64,000 nt of DNA, from the NCBI RefSeq assembly GCF_003148845.1, contig NZ_QGHA01000003.1, positions 276,928 to 340,927 of the forward strand, written 5' to 3'. The position numbers and the translations under genes are program-made. Below the pieces are notes generated by a model that had not been told where the DNA came from, made no database searches, and worked only from the letters and a program-made list of their open reading frames with translations. The DNA is from Mucilaginibacter oryzae. GTDB taxonomy: Bacteria > Bacteroidota > Bacteroidia > Sphingobacteriales > Sphingobacteriaceae. Shown here piece by piece: positions 43,914 through 54,141 of this stretch (position 1 is the first letter of the stretch; the number at the start of each line of letters is the position of its first letter).

Positions 43914-45842
43914 TTACATCCTTTCCGGCACTTCTATCCCTAACAATTTCATCCCTTTGGAAATCACTTTGGCTGATGATGCCGATAAAATCAGCCTGAA
44001 TTGCTTCGAATCCTCATCTTCGGCCTGCAGTATCGATTTTTCGTGGTAAAACTTATTGTAGGTTTTAGCCAGTTCATATACATAGTTGGCAATAACTGCC
44101 GGGCTGTACCCTTTAGCCGCCTCTTTAACTGTTTCCGGGTATTTATCGAGCATTACCACCAGATCGCGCTCTACATCTGCAAGCTCAGTTACCGCCGGTT
44201 TGTTTTGAGGCTGATAACCGGCCCTGCTCAATACCGATTTGATACGGGCGTGGGTATACTGAATAAATGGCCCGGTATGTCCCTGAAAATCCACCGACTC
44301 ATTAGGGTCAAACAACAAACGCTTTTTCGGGTCAACTTTTAACAGGAAGTACTTAAGCGCCCCCATACCAATAGTATGGTAAAGTTCCGCTTTATCTGCT
44401 TCACTAAAGCCCTCAACTTTACCCATCTCTTCGGTTTGCTGCTTCGCTGTAGCCTCCATCTCGGCCATCAGATCATCCGCATCAACCACTGTACCCTCGC
44501 GCGATTTCATTTTACCCGAAGGCAGATCGACCATCCCATACGACAGGTGAAACAACCCATCGGCACCTACTTTACCCAACTTCTGCAATATCAGGAACAA
44601 AACTTTGAAGTGATAGTCCTGCTCATTACCCACCACATAGACGGATTTATCCATATGGTAATCGTTGTACTTGAGTTGCGCAGTACCCATATCCTGGGTA
44701 ATGTAAACCGAAGTACCGTCTCCACGCAGCACCAGCTTTTCATCCAAACCATCGGCAGTCAAATCAATCCAAACCGAGTTATCTTCTTTTTTAAAGAAAA
44801 CACCTTTTTCAAGGCCTTCCTCAATAATATCCTTTCCTAACAGGTAAGTATTGGATTCGTAGTAGTATTTATCAAAATCAACGCCCAGTTGCTTGTAGGT
44901 TTCGGCAAAACCTGCGTACACCCAACCATTCATGGTGCGCCACAGGTTCATCACCTCTTCGTCTCCGGCCTCCCACTTTTGCAGCATTTGCTGGGTTTCG
45001 ATCATAATTGGGGTAACATTTTTGGCTACCTCTTTAATCTTATCCTCCTCAGCTTCAATTTTATCGGCAAGCTCTTTTAAAAGCTTCGCGTTGCTTTGGG
45101 GCGTTTGCGCTTGCTTATCTTTTACTTTGGCGATGGTGGCTAAAGCCTCTTCTATTTTTACTTTTTGGGCTTCTTTAAACGCCGACAGGTTATTGTTTTC
45201 ATAAACTTCGGCCAATATCGGTTTAAGCTGTTCCCTCAGTTCCTTATCAAAAAGCACATAGTACTTACCTACCAGGTGGTCGCCTTTCATACCTGATGAC
45301 TCAGGTGTTTCGCCATTGCCAAATTTTTGCCAGGCCAGCATCGATTTACAGATGTGGATGCCGCGATCATTAACCAGGTTGGTTTTAATTACCTCGTAAC
45401 CATCGGCAGCTAAAATTTCTGCAACCGAATAACCTAACAGGTTGTTGCGGACATGGCCAAGGTGCAGGGGTTTATTGGTATTTGGCGATGAGTATTCAAC
45501 CATTACCTTTTGTCCGTTTGGTTTGGCTACCGCGAAATCGTCGGCAGTGATCGTATGGTATAACCGGTTAATCCAGTATTCATCGCTGATAGAAATATTG
45601 AGGAAACCTTTAATTACATTAAAAGAAGCTACTTCTTTCAATTCGTTTTTAACATATTCGCCTATTTCGGTACCGGTTTGCTCGGGGCCCTTGCGCGAAA
45701 ATTTGGTAAACGGAAAGGTTACTATGGTTACCTGCCCGTCAAACTCTTTACGGGTTTCCTGTATGCTAACAGCAGCCGGTTCAATATCAGTTTGGTATAA
45801 ATGTTTAACTGCTTTTACGGCTGCTTCAATAATAAAATCCAT
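43914..45842 (-). CDS. argS: Arginyl-tRNA synthetase
   Basis: This enzyme charges tRNA-Arg. The 642-residue class I synthetase has the N-terminal Add-1 domain (1-115), the HIGH-type motif KPLHLGHVRNNLLG near residues 119-132, GDGTSVYITQDMGTAQL, the KMSKS-type sequence GKMKSREGTVVDADDL, and a DALR anticodon-binding domain at the C-terminus (about 520-642). An inserted helical stretch (about 230-285, rich in Lys/Glu/Ala) precedes the second half of the active site. TAATTTTG on the minus strand (45847-45854) is a -7-like box directly before the start codon, which would leave almost no leader. Confidence 0.97.
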   Translation of the reverse strand: MDFIIEAAVKAVKHLYQTDIEPAAVSIQETRKEFDGQVTIVTFPFTKFSRKGPEQTGTEIGEYVKNELKEVASFNVIKGFLNISISDEYWINRLYHTITADDFAVAKPNGQKVMVEYSSPNTNKPLHLGHVRNNLLGYSVAEILAADGYEVIKTNLVNDRGIHICKSMLAWQKFGNGETPESSGMKGDHLVGKYYVLFDKELREQLKPILAEVYENNNLSAFKEAQKVKIEEALATIAKVKDKQAQTPQSNAKLLKELADKIEAEEDKIKEVAKNVTPIMIETQQMLQKWEAGDEEVMNLWRTMNGWVYAGFAETYKQLGVDFDKYYYESNTYLLGKDIIEEGLEKGVFFKKEDNSVWIDLTADGLDEKLVLRGDGTSVYITQDMGTAQLKYNDYHMDKSVYVVGNEQDYHFKVLFLILQKLGKVGADGLFHLSYGMVDLPSGKMKSREGTVVDADDLMAEMEATAKQQTEEMGKVEGFSEADKAELYHTIGMGALKYFLLKVDPKKRLLFDPNESVDFQGHTGPFIQYTHARIKSVLSRAGYQPQNKPAVTELADVERDLVVMLDKYPETVKEAAKGYSPAVIANYVYELAKTYNKFYHEKSILQAEDEDSKQFRLILSASSAKVISKGMKLLGIEVPERM

Positions 45843-45938
45843 AGGGCAAAATTAAATAAAATGAGCGGATTGGCTATATTAAAGTGGCGAGTTTATACGA
45901 TGTAGAAAGGTAGGTATCTACCGTTACCGTTAAGGGAC

Positions 45939-46430
45939 CTACTTCCTGCACAACCGGGTTAATAATTCCTGATGCTGCGGAAACTTTACAATCAACTCAT
46001 CCCGCTTTGCCATTTCAAATTCGTTAAAGTCAAAACCCGGAGCAACGGCGCAGCTTACCAAAGTAAAACCGGCTCCTGTTTTAATTTTTGCCGCGAACCA
46101 TGATCCGGCTTCAACAATAACCGAAAAATTGCCGGTATCAAGGTCAGACAATTCGTGGCTTATCAAATTACCTTCCGGACCGATTACATGGATCAGCAAC
46201 GGCGCGCCTTTATGAAAATACCAGAGCTCGTCCGAAGCGATACGATGAAAGCCCGAAAAGTCGTCATTCTCCAGTAAATAATAAATGGAGGTGCATGCCT
46301 GTTTTACATCTTCCGCGCCAACGCGGTTTACCTGACGTGCAGATCGGAAAGTTTCTTTATAATGACCACTTTCCGGGTGGGGCAGCAGGTTTAATGTCCG
46401 GATGTAATACGCGGCAGACTGATTTTCCAT
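45939..46430 (-). CDS. Cupin, DUF985 family
   Basis: The 163-residue protein has the DUF985 (cupin_5) layout: YYIRTLNLLPHPESGHYKETFRS at the N-terminus, TSIYYLLENDDFSGFHRIASDELWYFHKG, which holds the metal-binding His residues, and GFTLVSCAVAPGFDFNEFEMAKRDEL at the end. Members bind small anionic ligands; function is unresolved. A TATCTTTG box lies 5 bases upstream of the ATG (46435-46442), a probable -7 element with a minimal leader. Confidence 0.9.
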   Translation of the reverse strand: MENQSAAYYIRTLNLLPHPESGHYKETFRSARQVNRVGAEDVKQACTSIYYLLENDDFSGFHRIASDELWYFHKGAPLLIHVIGPEGNLISHELSDLDTGNFSVIVEAGSWFAAKIKTGAGFTLVSCAVAPGFDFNEFEMAKRDELIVKFPQHQELLTRLCRK

Positions 46431-46585
46431 AAAGCAAAGATAGCGGATAGAGTGTGTTTTTACTTCGCCGGCCGGTCAAAAGGCCTTATGCAGGATTACG
46501 GTTACCGGCTGCCCGGAGTGCAACAGTGTTAATTGCTTGTCCGGTATCAATAAAACAAGTACAACAACATCCCTGAATAGTACAA

Positions 46586-46614
46586 TTGCATTGGTTTACA
46601 GACCACTACTTTTG
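46586..46614 (+). promoter_or_regulatory. Putative promoter of the DUF1348 gene
   Basis: TTG (46586-46588), 18 bases, TACTTTTG (46607-46614); one base shorter than the usual spacer. The box ends 24 bases before the start codon. Confidence 0.6.
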
Positions 46615-46637
46615 TTGTATAATTAAACTATTATAAT

Positions 46638-47048
46638 ATGGAACAGAAACTTCCGCTCCCTCCTTTTACCCGGGAAACCGCTATACAAAAAGTTCAATTA
46701 GCCGAAGATGCCTGGAACAGCCAGGACCCGGTACGGATATCGTTAGCTTATACCATCGATACCGAATGGCGCAACCGGTCGGAATTTGTTAACGGCCGCG
46801 AACAGGTGGTTGAGTTTTTAACCCGCAAGTGGCAAAAGGAATTCAATTACAAGCTTAAAAAAGAACTCTGGGCATTTACCGATAACCGCATAGCCGTGCG
46901 TTTTGAGTATGAATATCAAAATGCCGATGGCGAATGGTTCCGCGCTTATGGTAACGAAAACTGGGAATTTGACGAAAACGGGTTAATGCAAAAACGTTAT
47001 GCCAGTATCAATGATGTGCCGATTAAAGAAGCAGACAGGCGGCTGTAA
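46638..47048 (+). CDS. DUF1348 / NTF2-like protein
   Basis: The 136-residue protein has the SnoaL/NTF2-like fold expected for DUF1348: [24 protein letters not shown] at the N-terminus, [27 protein letters not shown], and [26 protein letters not shown]. It is small and cytoplasmic. Members are annotated nuclear transport factor 2 family, function unknown. It has a good promoter and no close same-strand partner. Confidence 0.92.
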   Translation: MEQKLPLPPFTRETAIQKVQLAEDAWNSQDPVRISLAYTIDTEWRNRSEFVNGREQVVEFLTRKWQKEFNYKLKKELWAFTDNRIAVRFEYEYQNADGEWFRAYGNENWEFDENGLMQKRYASINDVPIKEADRRL

Positions 47049-47361
47049 TTCATATTACAGCAACCTGTTATCTGGAACCTGATTTATAAAGCGGTAACTT
47101 AGTGTAACTTAGTTTGCGGCATTGCATAATTTGCTCAAGGCCTTGTTGGATATGATTTTGCGTATAACAAAACATTGGTTTTGCTGTATATCGTAATTAA
47201 CGAACCGCGCTAACGGTATATCGTCATAAAAAGCCAACAACACAAAGCACAAATAGCTTATTATCAATAACTTAAAGCGGCGGCATAAGTATTGAATAAA
47301 CAATGGTATACAAAAATCCAAATCATTAAAAAACAATACTTTAACCTTAAAACTTTTTATC
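47049..47361. other. Intergenic stretch with no feature
   Basis: About 313 bases, AT-rich toward the right. A 94-codon open frame on the minus strand extends into the next gene and shows no family signal; not called. Confidence 0.4.
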
Positions 47362-47871
47362 ATGCCAAACGCTTTATCAACATTCGGAGCCATTCATACT
47401 GCCATCAGTATTGTTGGCGTAGCCGTAGGTTTTATGGCTTTATTCCAGGATGGGAAAATCAGTCCACAATCAAAAAACGGAAAAATTTATGGCGTATTCA
47501 CTGTGCTGGCCTGCCTCTCGTCGTTCCTGGTGATGAAAACCGGTCACCTGAGCAGTGCCCATAATCTTTCGTTCCTTATCCTGATATTGCTGCCCTTTGT
47601 TTATTACGCGCCCGCATTACGCATTTTTGACGGCAAGGCAGATTATGTGCAAACCGTGGGTATGACGGCTACCTTGTTTTTTTCGCTAGTGCCGGCAGTT
47701 GTTGAAACGCTTACCCGCCTCCCGGTTGAGCAACCCCTGGCCAATGGCCCGGATTCACCGGTGGTTAAAACAGGATTATTGGTACTGTTAACGGTATTTG
47801 CCGCTATCATGATTTACCAGGCCGTTAAGCTGCGCAAGCAACGAAAAGCGGCGCTAAGTCCATCTATGTAA
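47362..47871 (+). CDS. Four-helix membrane protein of unknown function
   Basis: The 169-residue protein has about four to five membrane helices (around 10-30, 43-60, 68-88, 97-118 and 140-158) and a Lys/Arg-rich C-terminal tail (KLRKQRKAALS). I do not recognise a characterised family. Its motif-like HTAISIVGVAVGFMALFQDGKISP and FLVMKTGHLSSAHNLSFLILI place histidines in or near helices, as in DUF2306-like proteins, though that match is weak. A clean terminator follows. Confidence 0.75.
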   Translation: MPNALSTFGAIHTAISIVGVAVGFMALFQDGKISPQSKNGKIYGVFTVLACLSSFLVMKTGHLSSAHNLSFLILILLPFVYYAPALRIFDGKADYVQTVGMTATLFFSLVPAVVETLTRLPVEQPLANGPDSPVVKTGLLVLLTVFAAIMIYQAVKLRKQRKAALSPSM

Positions 47872-47900
47872 TATTTTATATGCGGCATATTTTGATTGAA

Positions 47901-47925
47901 GCCCTCCTTGTTGGAGGGCTTTTTT
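47901..47925 (+). terminator. Rho-independent terminator
   Basis: The 7-bp stem GCCCTCC (47901-47907) with GGAGGGC (47913-47919), loop ttgtt, is followed by six T. It ends the upstream membrane-protein gene. Confidence 0.88.
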
Positions 47926-48050
47926 GGGGGTATTTAGTTTTTTTAAAGAAGATAAGTGTCCAACCTCTTGAAATTGAGCTCTTCAACTCAATCGTCCGTA
48001 ATACAAAAAATACATGCGGGCGGTCTTTCAAAGATCTGAACCCAGTTTAT

Positions 48051-48749
48051 CTAATCAGCCTTGCTTATCCTGCCCGAGCCGGCATAGCGGGTTTCGCCAA
48101 TGCTTGCCGAACCAGAATATAGCACACTACCCGAACCGGAAATACGTGCCGATACCTTTTTGCTGGCCATAATATTTATATCACCCGATCCGGCTATCGA
48201 AGCCTCTACTGTTTCGGTGCTTAATGATTTACCGTTGATCTGCCCCGAACCACTGATACGGCACTCGGCCAACCCGGTGCTGCCTTTAACATCTATCGAA
48301 CCGGAACCGCTGATCTTTATATCAAGCGTACCCGATTTAACCGCGGTTTTAATATTACCCGAACCGCTTAGCGCGATCTTCGCGTTTTCGGCTGTCATCA
48401 CGCCATCAACAGTGGTGTTACCTGAACCGCTGTTGGCCAGGTAGGCTACAGTTTTGGCCGAAATGTAAATATCAGCACGCTGTATGTTGCCATGGCTTTT
48501 CCAGTGGTTTTTAAATTCAACTTTAAGGATCCCGTTTTCCACCTCGGTTTTGATATCATCAACAATGTTGGCATCAACGTCGAGCTTTACGCCTTCTGTT
48601 CCGTCAATTTTAATAAAAACATGAAAAGGGCCGCCACAGGCTATACCGTTATAACCGGAAACATCGCGGGTTACCGTTTGCGCAGATACTTTAACAGCTA
48701 CCGAAACAACCAGTACAGAAGCCATTAACGAGAAGATTAGTTTTTTCAT
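48051..48749 (-). CDS. Head-GIN-domain protein (DUF2807 putative adhesin)
   Basis: The 232-residue protein has a signal peptide (MKKLIFSLMASVLVVSVAVK, cut near VSAQ). It then has the beta-helix-like DUF2807 domain: VTRDVSGYNGIACGGPFHVFI at the start and many SGSG(N/S)I repeats (NSGSGNTTV, LSGSGNIKT, ISGSGSIDV, ISGSGQING, IAGSGDINI, ISGSGSVLYSG). This is the head-GIN pattern of Bacteroidota surface proteins. It is probably an envelope or surface protein; its molecular partner is unknown. It lies downstream of the giant adhesin on the same strand. Confidence 0.9.
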   Translation of the reverse strand: MKKLIFSLMASVLVVSVAVKVSAQTVTRDVSGYNGIACGGPFHVFIKIDGTEGVKLDVDANIVDDIKTEVENGILKVEFKNHWKSHGNIQRADIYISAKTVAYLANSGSGNTTVDGVMTAENAKIALSGSGNIKTAVKSGTLDIKISGSGSIDVKGSTGLAECRISGSGQINGKSLSTETVEASIAGSGDINIMASKKVSARISGSGSVLYSGSASIGETRYAGSGRISKAD

Positions 48750-48822
48750 GATCGCCTTTTTTATTTATATGACGACATCACCTTTAAAAACGTTGCAATG
48801 CTTTTTACATTTACGCTATAGC

Positions 48823-51800
48823 CTATCGTAAAATAGTAACCGACCCGGATAAGGGCGGCTTTCCCAGTTTCATATCAATAATGTAATAGTAAACGCCCGG
48901 AGGCAGTTGTTTACCGTTAAAAGCACCATCCCAGGGCGTGCCATACCCTATCGAATGGAATAACTTTTCACCATACCGGTTAAACACGTCAACCGTAGTG
49001 CTTTCATAGGCAACCAGGCCCCTGATCTCCCAAAAATCATTAAAACCATCACCGTTAGGCGTAAAGGTATTAGGTATGGTAATATCCGGCGATACTTTTA
49101 TCAATACCTGGCTTTGTGCCACACAGCCTAATTTATCGGTTACATACAAGGTATAAACAGCATCCGCATCGCCGGTAAGCGTTGGCTCTTTAATCTTATC
49201 ATCGTTCAGGCCCCTGGCCGGAACCCAGCGGTATTGTACGTTTTCATCGCTTACGGTTGGGGTTAAAGTAATGGTATGACCTTTTTGCACATAACGTACC
49301 CCACCGGCGTTAACTTTTGGCGGCGGCAGAAAAGTGATGGTCACGTCGTCCGTTGCTAAATAACACTGGCCGGGGTTGTTGGCAGTAAGCGTGAGTTTAA
49401 CCGAACCCTTTTTCACATCATCAGCAGATGGCTGGTATACAGCGCCATTTTCGCTTTCGGGCGAGAGGAAAGTACCCGTTCCGGAGGTTGACCATTTACC
49501 GCCGCCCGGCGCAAAAACAGTTCCATCCAGCTTTACTTTTTGTTGCTGCTCGCAAACGTCAATACCCGCGCCAGCTTCAACACCCGGCACCCTGCCGAAG
49601 GTGATGGTCATATCGGAGGTGGCCACCTTACAATGATCCTTACTGGTCGACGTAAGGGTAAGAACCACCGAACCGGCTGCTTTGTCTTCTTCTGCCGGTA
49701 CATAACGGGCATTCAGGTCATTATTCAGCGGCAAAAAGCGTCCTTTACCGCTGGTTGACCATACACCGGTTTTTGTTCCGCCGCCAATTTCGCCGCCCAA
49801 TTGAACGTACTGATCGGTTAAACAGGCGGTAACGTTTTTTCCGGCATTGGCGGTTGGTGGCTGGTTTACGCGTACGGTTACGGTGTCAACCAAAGTGGTG
49901 CAGTTATTTATGGTAACATATAAACTATACAAGCCACCCATATTGGTCGTAGCGTTTTTTATCACCGGGTTTTGTGCTGATGACTTGTAATTGCCGGGAC
50001 CAGTCCAGGCATAAGTTGCATTAGCTATGGCATCAACATTCAATTTGATATCACTATTTAAACAGATCGGCGAATTGGCACGGATCCGCCTTTGAGGAAT
50101 TTCAGGTTCAACTTTAACCACGTAGAAAAACGGATTGCCATCGCAACCAAATGCCGATGGTCTGATCACGTATACAACGTTTACGGCAGACACGCCCTTG
50201 TTTACCAATACCTCGTTGATCTTGTTGCCCGTTTGTGTGCCCGAAGCAGGGTTGCTGATACCCGTAACATCCGCCCGGCTCCAGGTAAAAGTTGCCGAAG
50301 GTACATTTGAGGTAATGGTATAATCTAAAGCCGAACCACTGCAAATTTCGTCGGTAGCCTTGCTGTTGACGGTAACGGACGGATTAACCGTGGCTACCCA
50401 TTTAAAAGTAGGTCCTGTACAGTTTCCGGTTTGATAATTAAACGTGTAAGTTACGTTAACAGGGGCATTGGTTGTGTTATATAACACCTCGCGGATCACG
50501 CTTGCCATCTGCCCCGTAACCGTTTGGTTACTAATGCCCGGCACAGCCTCGCGCGACCAGTTAAAAGCCATCACAGGCGTACTAAAAGCAACGGCATAGT
50601 TACCGGTTGTCATATTACAAAGTGTTGACGTCGGCGCGCTGGTAACCATTGGTGTTGGGTACACGGTAACCACATAATTAAAGGCGTTACCCGAACAGCC
50701 CTTGATAACCGGGGTAATAACATAGGTAACATCAACAGGATCGGCTTTAGTGCTGGTGAGCGTTTCGTTAATTTGAGACGATGACTGGTTGGATACCGCG
50801 GGGTTACTGATCCCCTCTACCGCTGCACGCGACCATATAAACGCAGCCCCCGGCTGATCGGCAGTGATGGTATAAGCCTGGGCTAAGCCACTGCAAACAA
50901 TATTGGCCGAAGCGCTTGTTATTTTGGGCAATGGCGTTACCGTTACATCAACCTTTGTACGTGGGCTCACGCAACCATCAACAACTGCCTGTACATAATA
51001 ACTGGTATTGCTTATGATAGCCGGCGTTACATAAGTATCGCCAACCCAAAGCAGGGTGCCGCCGACAGGCGCGTCGTACCATTGGTAACTCCCCGCCGAT
51101 CCACTTGCCGTAAGGCTGGTGCGGCTGCTTTGGCAGGCTGCCTGGCTTTTGGCTACCGGCGCAGGCAGTTGCCCGTTAACCGTTACGGTTACGGCTGTCA
51201 TGGGGCTTGTTTGGCTGCCGATGGTTGTATTTACATAGTAAGTGGTGGTTTGCGTAAGTGGCGGCGTAATAAAGTTTGGCCCGGTTGAGAGTTCTTTACC
51301 ATTTTCGGGCGCACCGTACCATCTGTAGGTACCACCCGGCCCTGTAGCCGATACCGTGGCGATACTCCCCAAACAGGTAGTGGTGCCGACGGCGGTGGGC
51401 GGCGGTACCGTGCTGTTTATGGTAATAACAACCCTATCAACACCCGGGCCGCAACTTCCCGAAGGATCATTTGAAGTTAAGGTAAGTGTTACCTGCCTTT
51501 CGCCCGCGGCGGGGGTATATACTGCATCCAGTTTGGTAGCATCAGAAAATTTGCCCAGCCCGCCCGACCATCGTCCGCCTGTAACGCCCTCTACGCTGCC
51601 GCTAAGCTGAACCGCTTCGCCTGGTTGTACGGTTTGATCGGGACCGGCATTGGCTGTCGCGCCTGGGTCAATGGTAACCTTGGCGGTTCCCGAACCGGCA
51701 ACTGTTCCGTCGGGATTATAAATGGTATTGGTAACATCGTACTTTCCGGGCTGTGTTTTACGCAGATCAATTTCGCCTGTGGCAGCGCTAACAAATACCA

Positions 51801-54141
51801 ATCCTGCGGGTGTGGCCTTAAAAACGCCCGCGCCCGCGTTTGGAGAGAACTTAGGCTTTGGGTTGGCGCCAAACCGGCAAAAAGGCCCGTCATAACTAAA
51901 ACCGGGGCTCAGTACCGAAACAATATTCACCCCGGCACTATAAGTTGCAGCACAGGGGCCGTTACCCGTTAGCGTAACAGTATAGCGGCCGGGCTTACTT
52001 GCTTTGATATCAATTTCGCCGGTATGGTTATCAATAAATACCAAACCCTCCGGCGACGAGGTAAAAGTACCTCCGGACGGACTTGTGATCACCGGCTTCG
52101 GGTTTGGGCTTCCAGGCGTAAATGTACCTGAGGAGTACGAAAACCGGACATCGCTGCCACTACTGTTAATGCTTACGGTTACCGGTACCCGTGGGCTTGT
52201 ACAATCACCCAGCCGGCTTTGTACATAGTAGGTGGTTTTTTCGGAGATCACCGGCGTATTATAAACGCTGCCGGTAAACAAGGGAGCGCCTCCTGTCGGC
52301 AAGCCAAACCACTCGATAGTGCCGCTGCCCGTAGCCGATAACCTGGCTGATGAACCGGAACAAACGGAAGCATCCTCAACACCTGGCACTGATGGACGGG
52401 GAGTAACATTAACCCTAACAGCAGTGCGCCCGCTCACGCAATCATTAACCCTGCTCTCCACGTAGTAGGTGGTTGAAGCAGTTAAATCAGGCGTAACATA
52501 GCTTTCGCCTGATGATAACAGGGTTCCGCCCACCGGGCTGTCATACCAGGCAACACTCCCGCCTGTCCCGGTCGCGTTAAGTACCGCCGCGCCGTTATAG
52601 CAAACGGTGGCATCAGGTACCTTTGGGGCTGGTACCGGCGGTAATACGGTAACTTCTACCGCGGTACGCTCGCTGGTGCAGCTATTGGCAGTTAATTGCA
52701 CGTAATAGGTTTTGTTAACTGTTGATGCCGGTGTAGTATAACTTGTTCCTGTTTGTAAAAGCTTCCCGCCGGTAGCGGCATCATACCACTGATAAATACC
52801 ATTGCCTGGCGAGATCACCGACAAGGTAGCCTGCGATCCCGGGCAAATTGTAGCACCCGCGATTACCGGCGCGGCTACGGGCTGGTTAACTATAACCTGT
52901 ACGGGGGCGCGCTTGCTTATACAACCCGCATCCGAATGGTTTTCAACGTAATAAGTAGTAGTGCCTGTCAATAACGGCGTGGTAAATGTAAGTCCGCTTT
53001 TAAGGAGGCGGCCGCCGGTTTCGGCATCATACCAGGCGTAAGTACCCTGCGGGTTTGCCGAGGCCGTTAAGGTAGCGGATGTATGATAACAGATAGTTGT
53101 GGTTTGAGCGGCAGGGACCTGCGGAATAGGGTTTACTATTACATTTACCGGTACACGCGGGCTTTCGCAATCATTAAGCCTTACCCGCACGTAGTATGTT
53201 TTACTGGCTGTTAAAGCCGGGGTAGTATAATCGGGGCTGGAGATCAGCGAGGTACCTCCCTGCGGAACATCAAACCAATCAAAAAAACCGGTGGGCGCAT
53301 CGGCATGCAAGGAGGCTACGTCTCCTGAACAGATCTTCACATCTTTTACTACAGGCGTTGGCGGCGGCGGGCTAACCCATGCCGTGACCGGCACCGGCGA
53401 ACTGGTACAACCGTTGGTTACCCCAACTACGTAATAAACGGTTGTGTTAAGCAATGGAGGTGTTTTAAACAATGGCCCGGTTTGCAAAACCGTACCGCCG
53501 GTTGACGAATCATACCAGCTATAGCTGTCGGCACCGCTGGCCTGTAAAGTCGCGATCCCCCCCTGGCAAACAGTGGCACCGGTAACAGTTGGTTTGTTAG
53601 TTATAAAAACCGTAACCGGGGTACGCTGACTTGTACAACCACCGATTGTAGTTTGTACATAGAAAGTTGTGGTACTCGTTATGGCCGGGGTAACGTAGGT
53701 CTCGCCGCTTGCCAGAAAATTGCCGCCAACCGCAGCGTCGTACCATTGGTAATCGCCGCCCGGGGCGGTGGCCGTAAGCGTTGCCGGACTGTTATGACAG
53801 ATCACCGCGTTTTTTGCTGTAGGCGCCGCCGGGGTAGTTGATTCGGTTAAGGTGATATTTTTAACAACGCCTTTGCAACCCGGTGTTTTATCAGTAACGG
53901 TTACGGTATACGTACCCGCTTTGTTAACGCTGATGCTTTCGCCGGTTTCGCCCGTGTTCCATAAATAAGTGTAAGGCCCCGTACCGGCCGAAGCCGTGGC
54001 CTTTAAAACCACCAGCCCCCCTGAGCAAATGATGGTTTCTGATGATGACAGGGCTACCGTAAGTGTACAATTTTGCGCCTTCGCATTCCATCCCGGCACC
54101 AGAAACAAAAATAATAATACAACAAAATAAAGATTGCGCAT
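48823..54141 (-). CDS. Giant Ig-repeat surface protein with gliding-type T9SS C-terminal domain
   Basis: The 1772-residue protein has a signal peptide (MRNLYFVVLLFLFLVPGWNA, cut near KAQ) and a PKD-like first domain. Nine Ig-like domains of about 75-80 residues follow, each with the pattern 'ATxxATG...YxWYDAxxGGxxLxxGxxYxTPxLxxTTTYYV...CxSxRxxVxV' (seven in a row, then two after a pair of FSY-type domains). Three PKD-like domains (e.g. FIWSRAAVEGISNP) and further Ig/PKD modules come next. The C-terminal 80 residues, ITIPNTFTPNGDGFNDFW through VYYYIIDMKLGKPPLSG, are the type B T9SS sorting domain (gliding-motility-associated, CHU_C). It is therefore exported by T9SS and anchored at the surface as an adhesin-like rod. 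The long repeats suggest a stalk; no enzymatic domain is seen. Confidence 0.93.
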   Translation of the reverse strand: MRNLYFVVLLFLFLVPGWNAKAQNCTLTVALSSSETIICSGGLVVLKATASAGTGPYTYLWNTGETGESISVNKAGTYTVTVTDKTPGCKGVVKNITLTESTTPAAPTAKNAVICHNSPATLTATAPGGDYQWYDAAVGGNFLASGETYVTPAITSTTTFYVQTTIGGCTSQRTPVTVFITNKPTVTGATVCQGGIATLQASGADSYSWYDSSTGGTVLQTGPLFKTPPLLNTTVYYVVGVTNGCTSSPVPVTAWVSPPPPTPVVKDVKICSGDVASLHADAPTGFFDWFDVPQGGTSLISSPDYTTPALTASKTYYVRVRLNDCESPRVPVNVIVNPIPQVPAAQTTTICYHTSATLTASANPQGTYAWYDAETGGRLLKSGLTFTTPLLTGTTTYYVENHSDAGCISKRAPVQVIVNQPVAAPVIAGATICPGSQATLSVISPGNGIYQWYDAATGGKLLQTGTSYTTPASTVNKTYYVQLTANSCTSERTAVEVTVLPPVPAPKVPDATVCYNGAAVLNATGTGGSVAWYDSPVGGTLLSSGESYVTPDLTASTTYYVESRVNDCVSGRTAVRVNVTPRPSVPGVEDASVCSGSSARLSATGSGTIEWFGLPTGGAPLFTGSVYNTPVISEKTTYYVQSRLGDCTSPRVPVTVSINSSGSDVRFSYSSGTFTPGSPNPKPVITSPSGGTFTSSPEGLVFIDNHTGEIDIKASKPGRYTVTLTGNGPCAATYSAGVNIVSVLSPGFSYDGPFCRFGANPKPKFSPNAGAGVFKATPAGLVFVSAATGEIDLRKTQPGKYDVTNTIYNPDGTVAGSGTAKVTIDPGATANAGPDQTVQPGEAVQLSGSVEGVTGGRWSGGLGKFSDATKLDAVYTPAAGERQVTLTLTSNDPSGSCGPGVDRVVITINSTVPPPTAVGTTTCLGSIATVSATGPGGTYRWYGAPENGKELSTGPNFITPPLTQTTTYYVNTTIGSQTSPMTAVTVTVNGQLPAPVAKSQAACQSSRTSLTASGSAGSYQWYDAPVGGTLLWVGDTYVTPAIISNTSYYVQAVVDGCVSPRTKVDVTVTPLPKITSASANIVCSGLAQAYTITADQPGAAFIWSRAAVEGISNPAVSNQSSSQINETLTSTKADPVDVTYVITPVIKGCSGNAFNYVVTVYPTPMVTSAPTSTLCNMTTGNYAVAFSTPVMAFNWSREAVPGISNQTVTGQMASVIREVLYNTTNAPVNVTYTFNYQTGNCTGPTFKWVATVNPSVTVNSKATDEICSGSALDYTITSNVPSATFTWSRADVTGISNPASGTQTGNKINEVLVNKGVSAVNVVYVIRPSAFGCDGNPFFYVVKVEPEIPQRRIRANSPICLNSDIKLNVDAIANATYAWTGPGNYKSSAQNPVIKNATTNMGGLYSLYVTINNCTTLVDTVTVRVNQPPTANAGKNVTACLTDQYVQLGGEIGGGTKTGVWSTSGKGRFLPLNNDLNARYVPAEEDKAAGSVVLTLTSTSKDHCKVATSDMTITFGRVPGVEAGAGIDVCEQQQKVKLDGTVFAPGGGKWSTSGTGTFLSPESENGAVYQPSADDVKKGSVKLTLTANNPGQCYLATDDVTITFLPPPKVNAGGVRYVQKGHTITLTPTVSDENVQYRWVPARGLNDDKIKEPTLTGDADAVYTLYVTDKLGCVAQSQVLIKVSPDITIPNTFTPNGDGFNDFWEIRGLVAYESTTVDVFNRYGEKLFHSIGYGTPWDGAFNGKQLPPGVYYYIIDMKLGKPPLSGSVTILR

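Noticed and set aside
45847..45854. TAATTTTG box before argS as a full promoter
   Set aside because: It is a -7-like match without a correctly spaced TTG and is too close to the ATG to leave a leader; noted only in the gene entry.
47109..47393. 94-codon minus-strand frame
   Set aside because: Overlaps the start of a well-supported gene on the other strand and has no recognisable features.
47880..48122. 80-codon open frame after the membrane-protein gene
   Set aside because: It spans a strong terminator and runs antisense into the head-GIN gene; composition fits spacer DNA.
49000..54000. Regular repeats in the giant adhesin considered as a CRISPR or tandem DNA array
   Set aside because: The repeats are at the protein level (Ig domains of about 75-80 residues) and the DNA copies are divergent, with no spacer structure.
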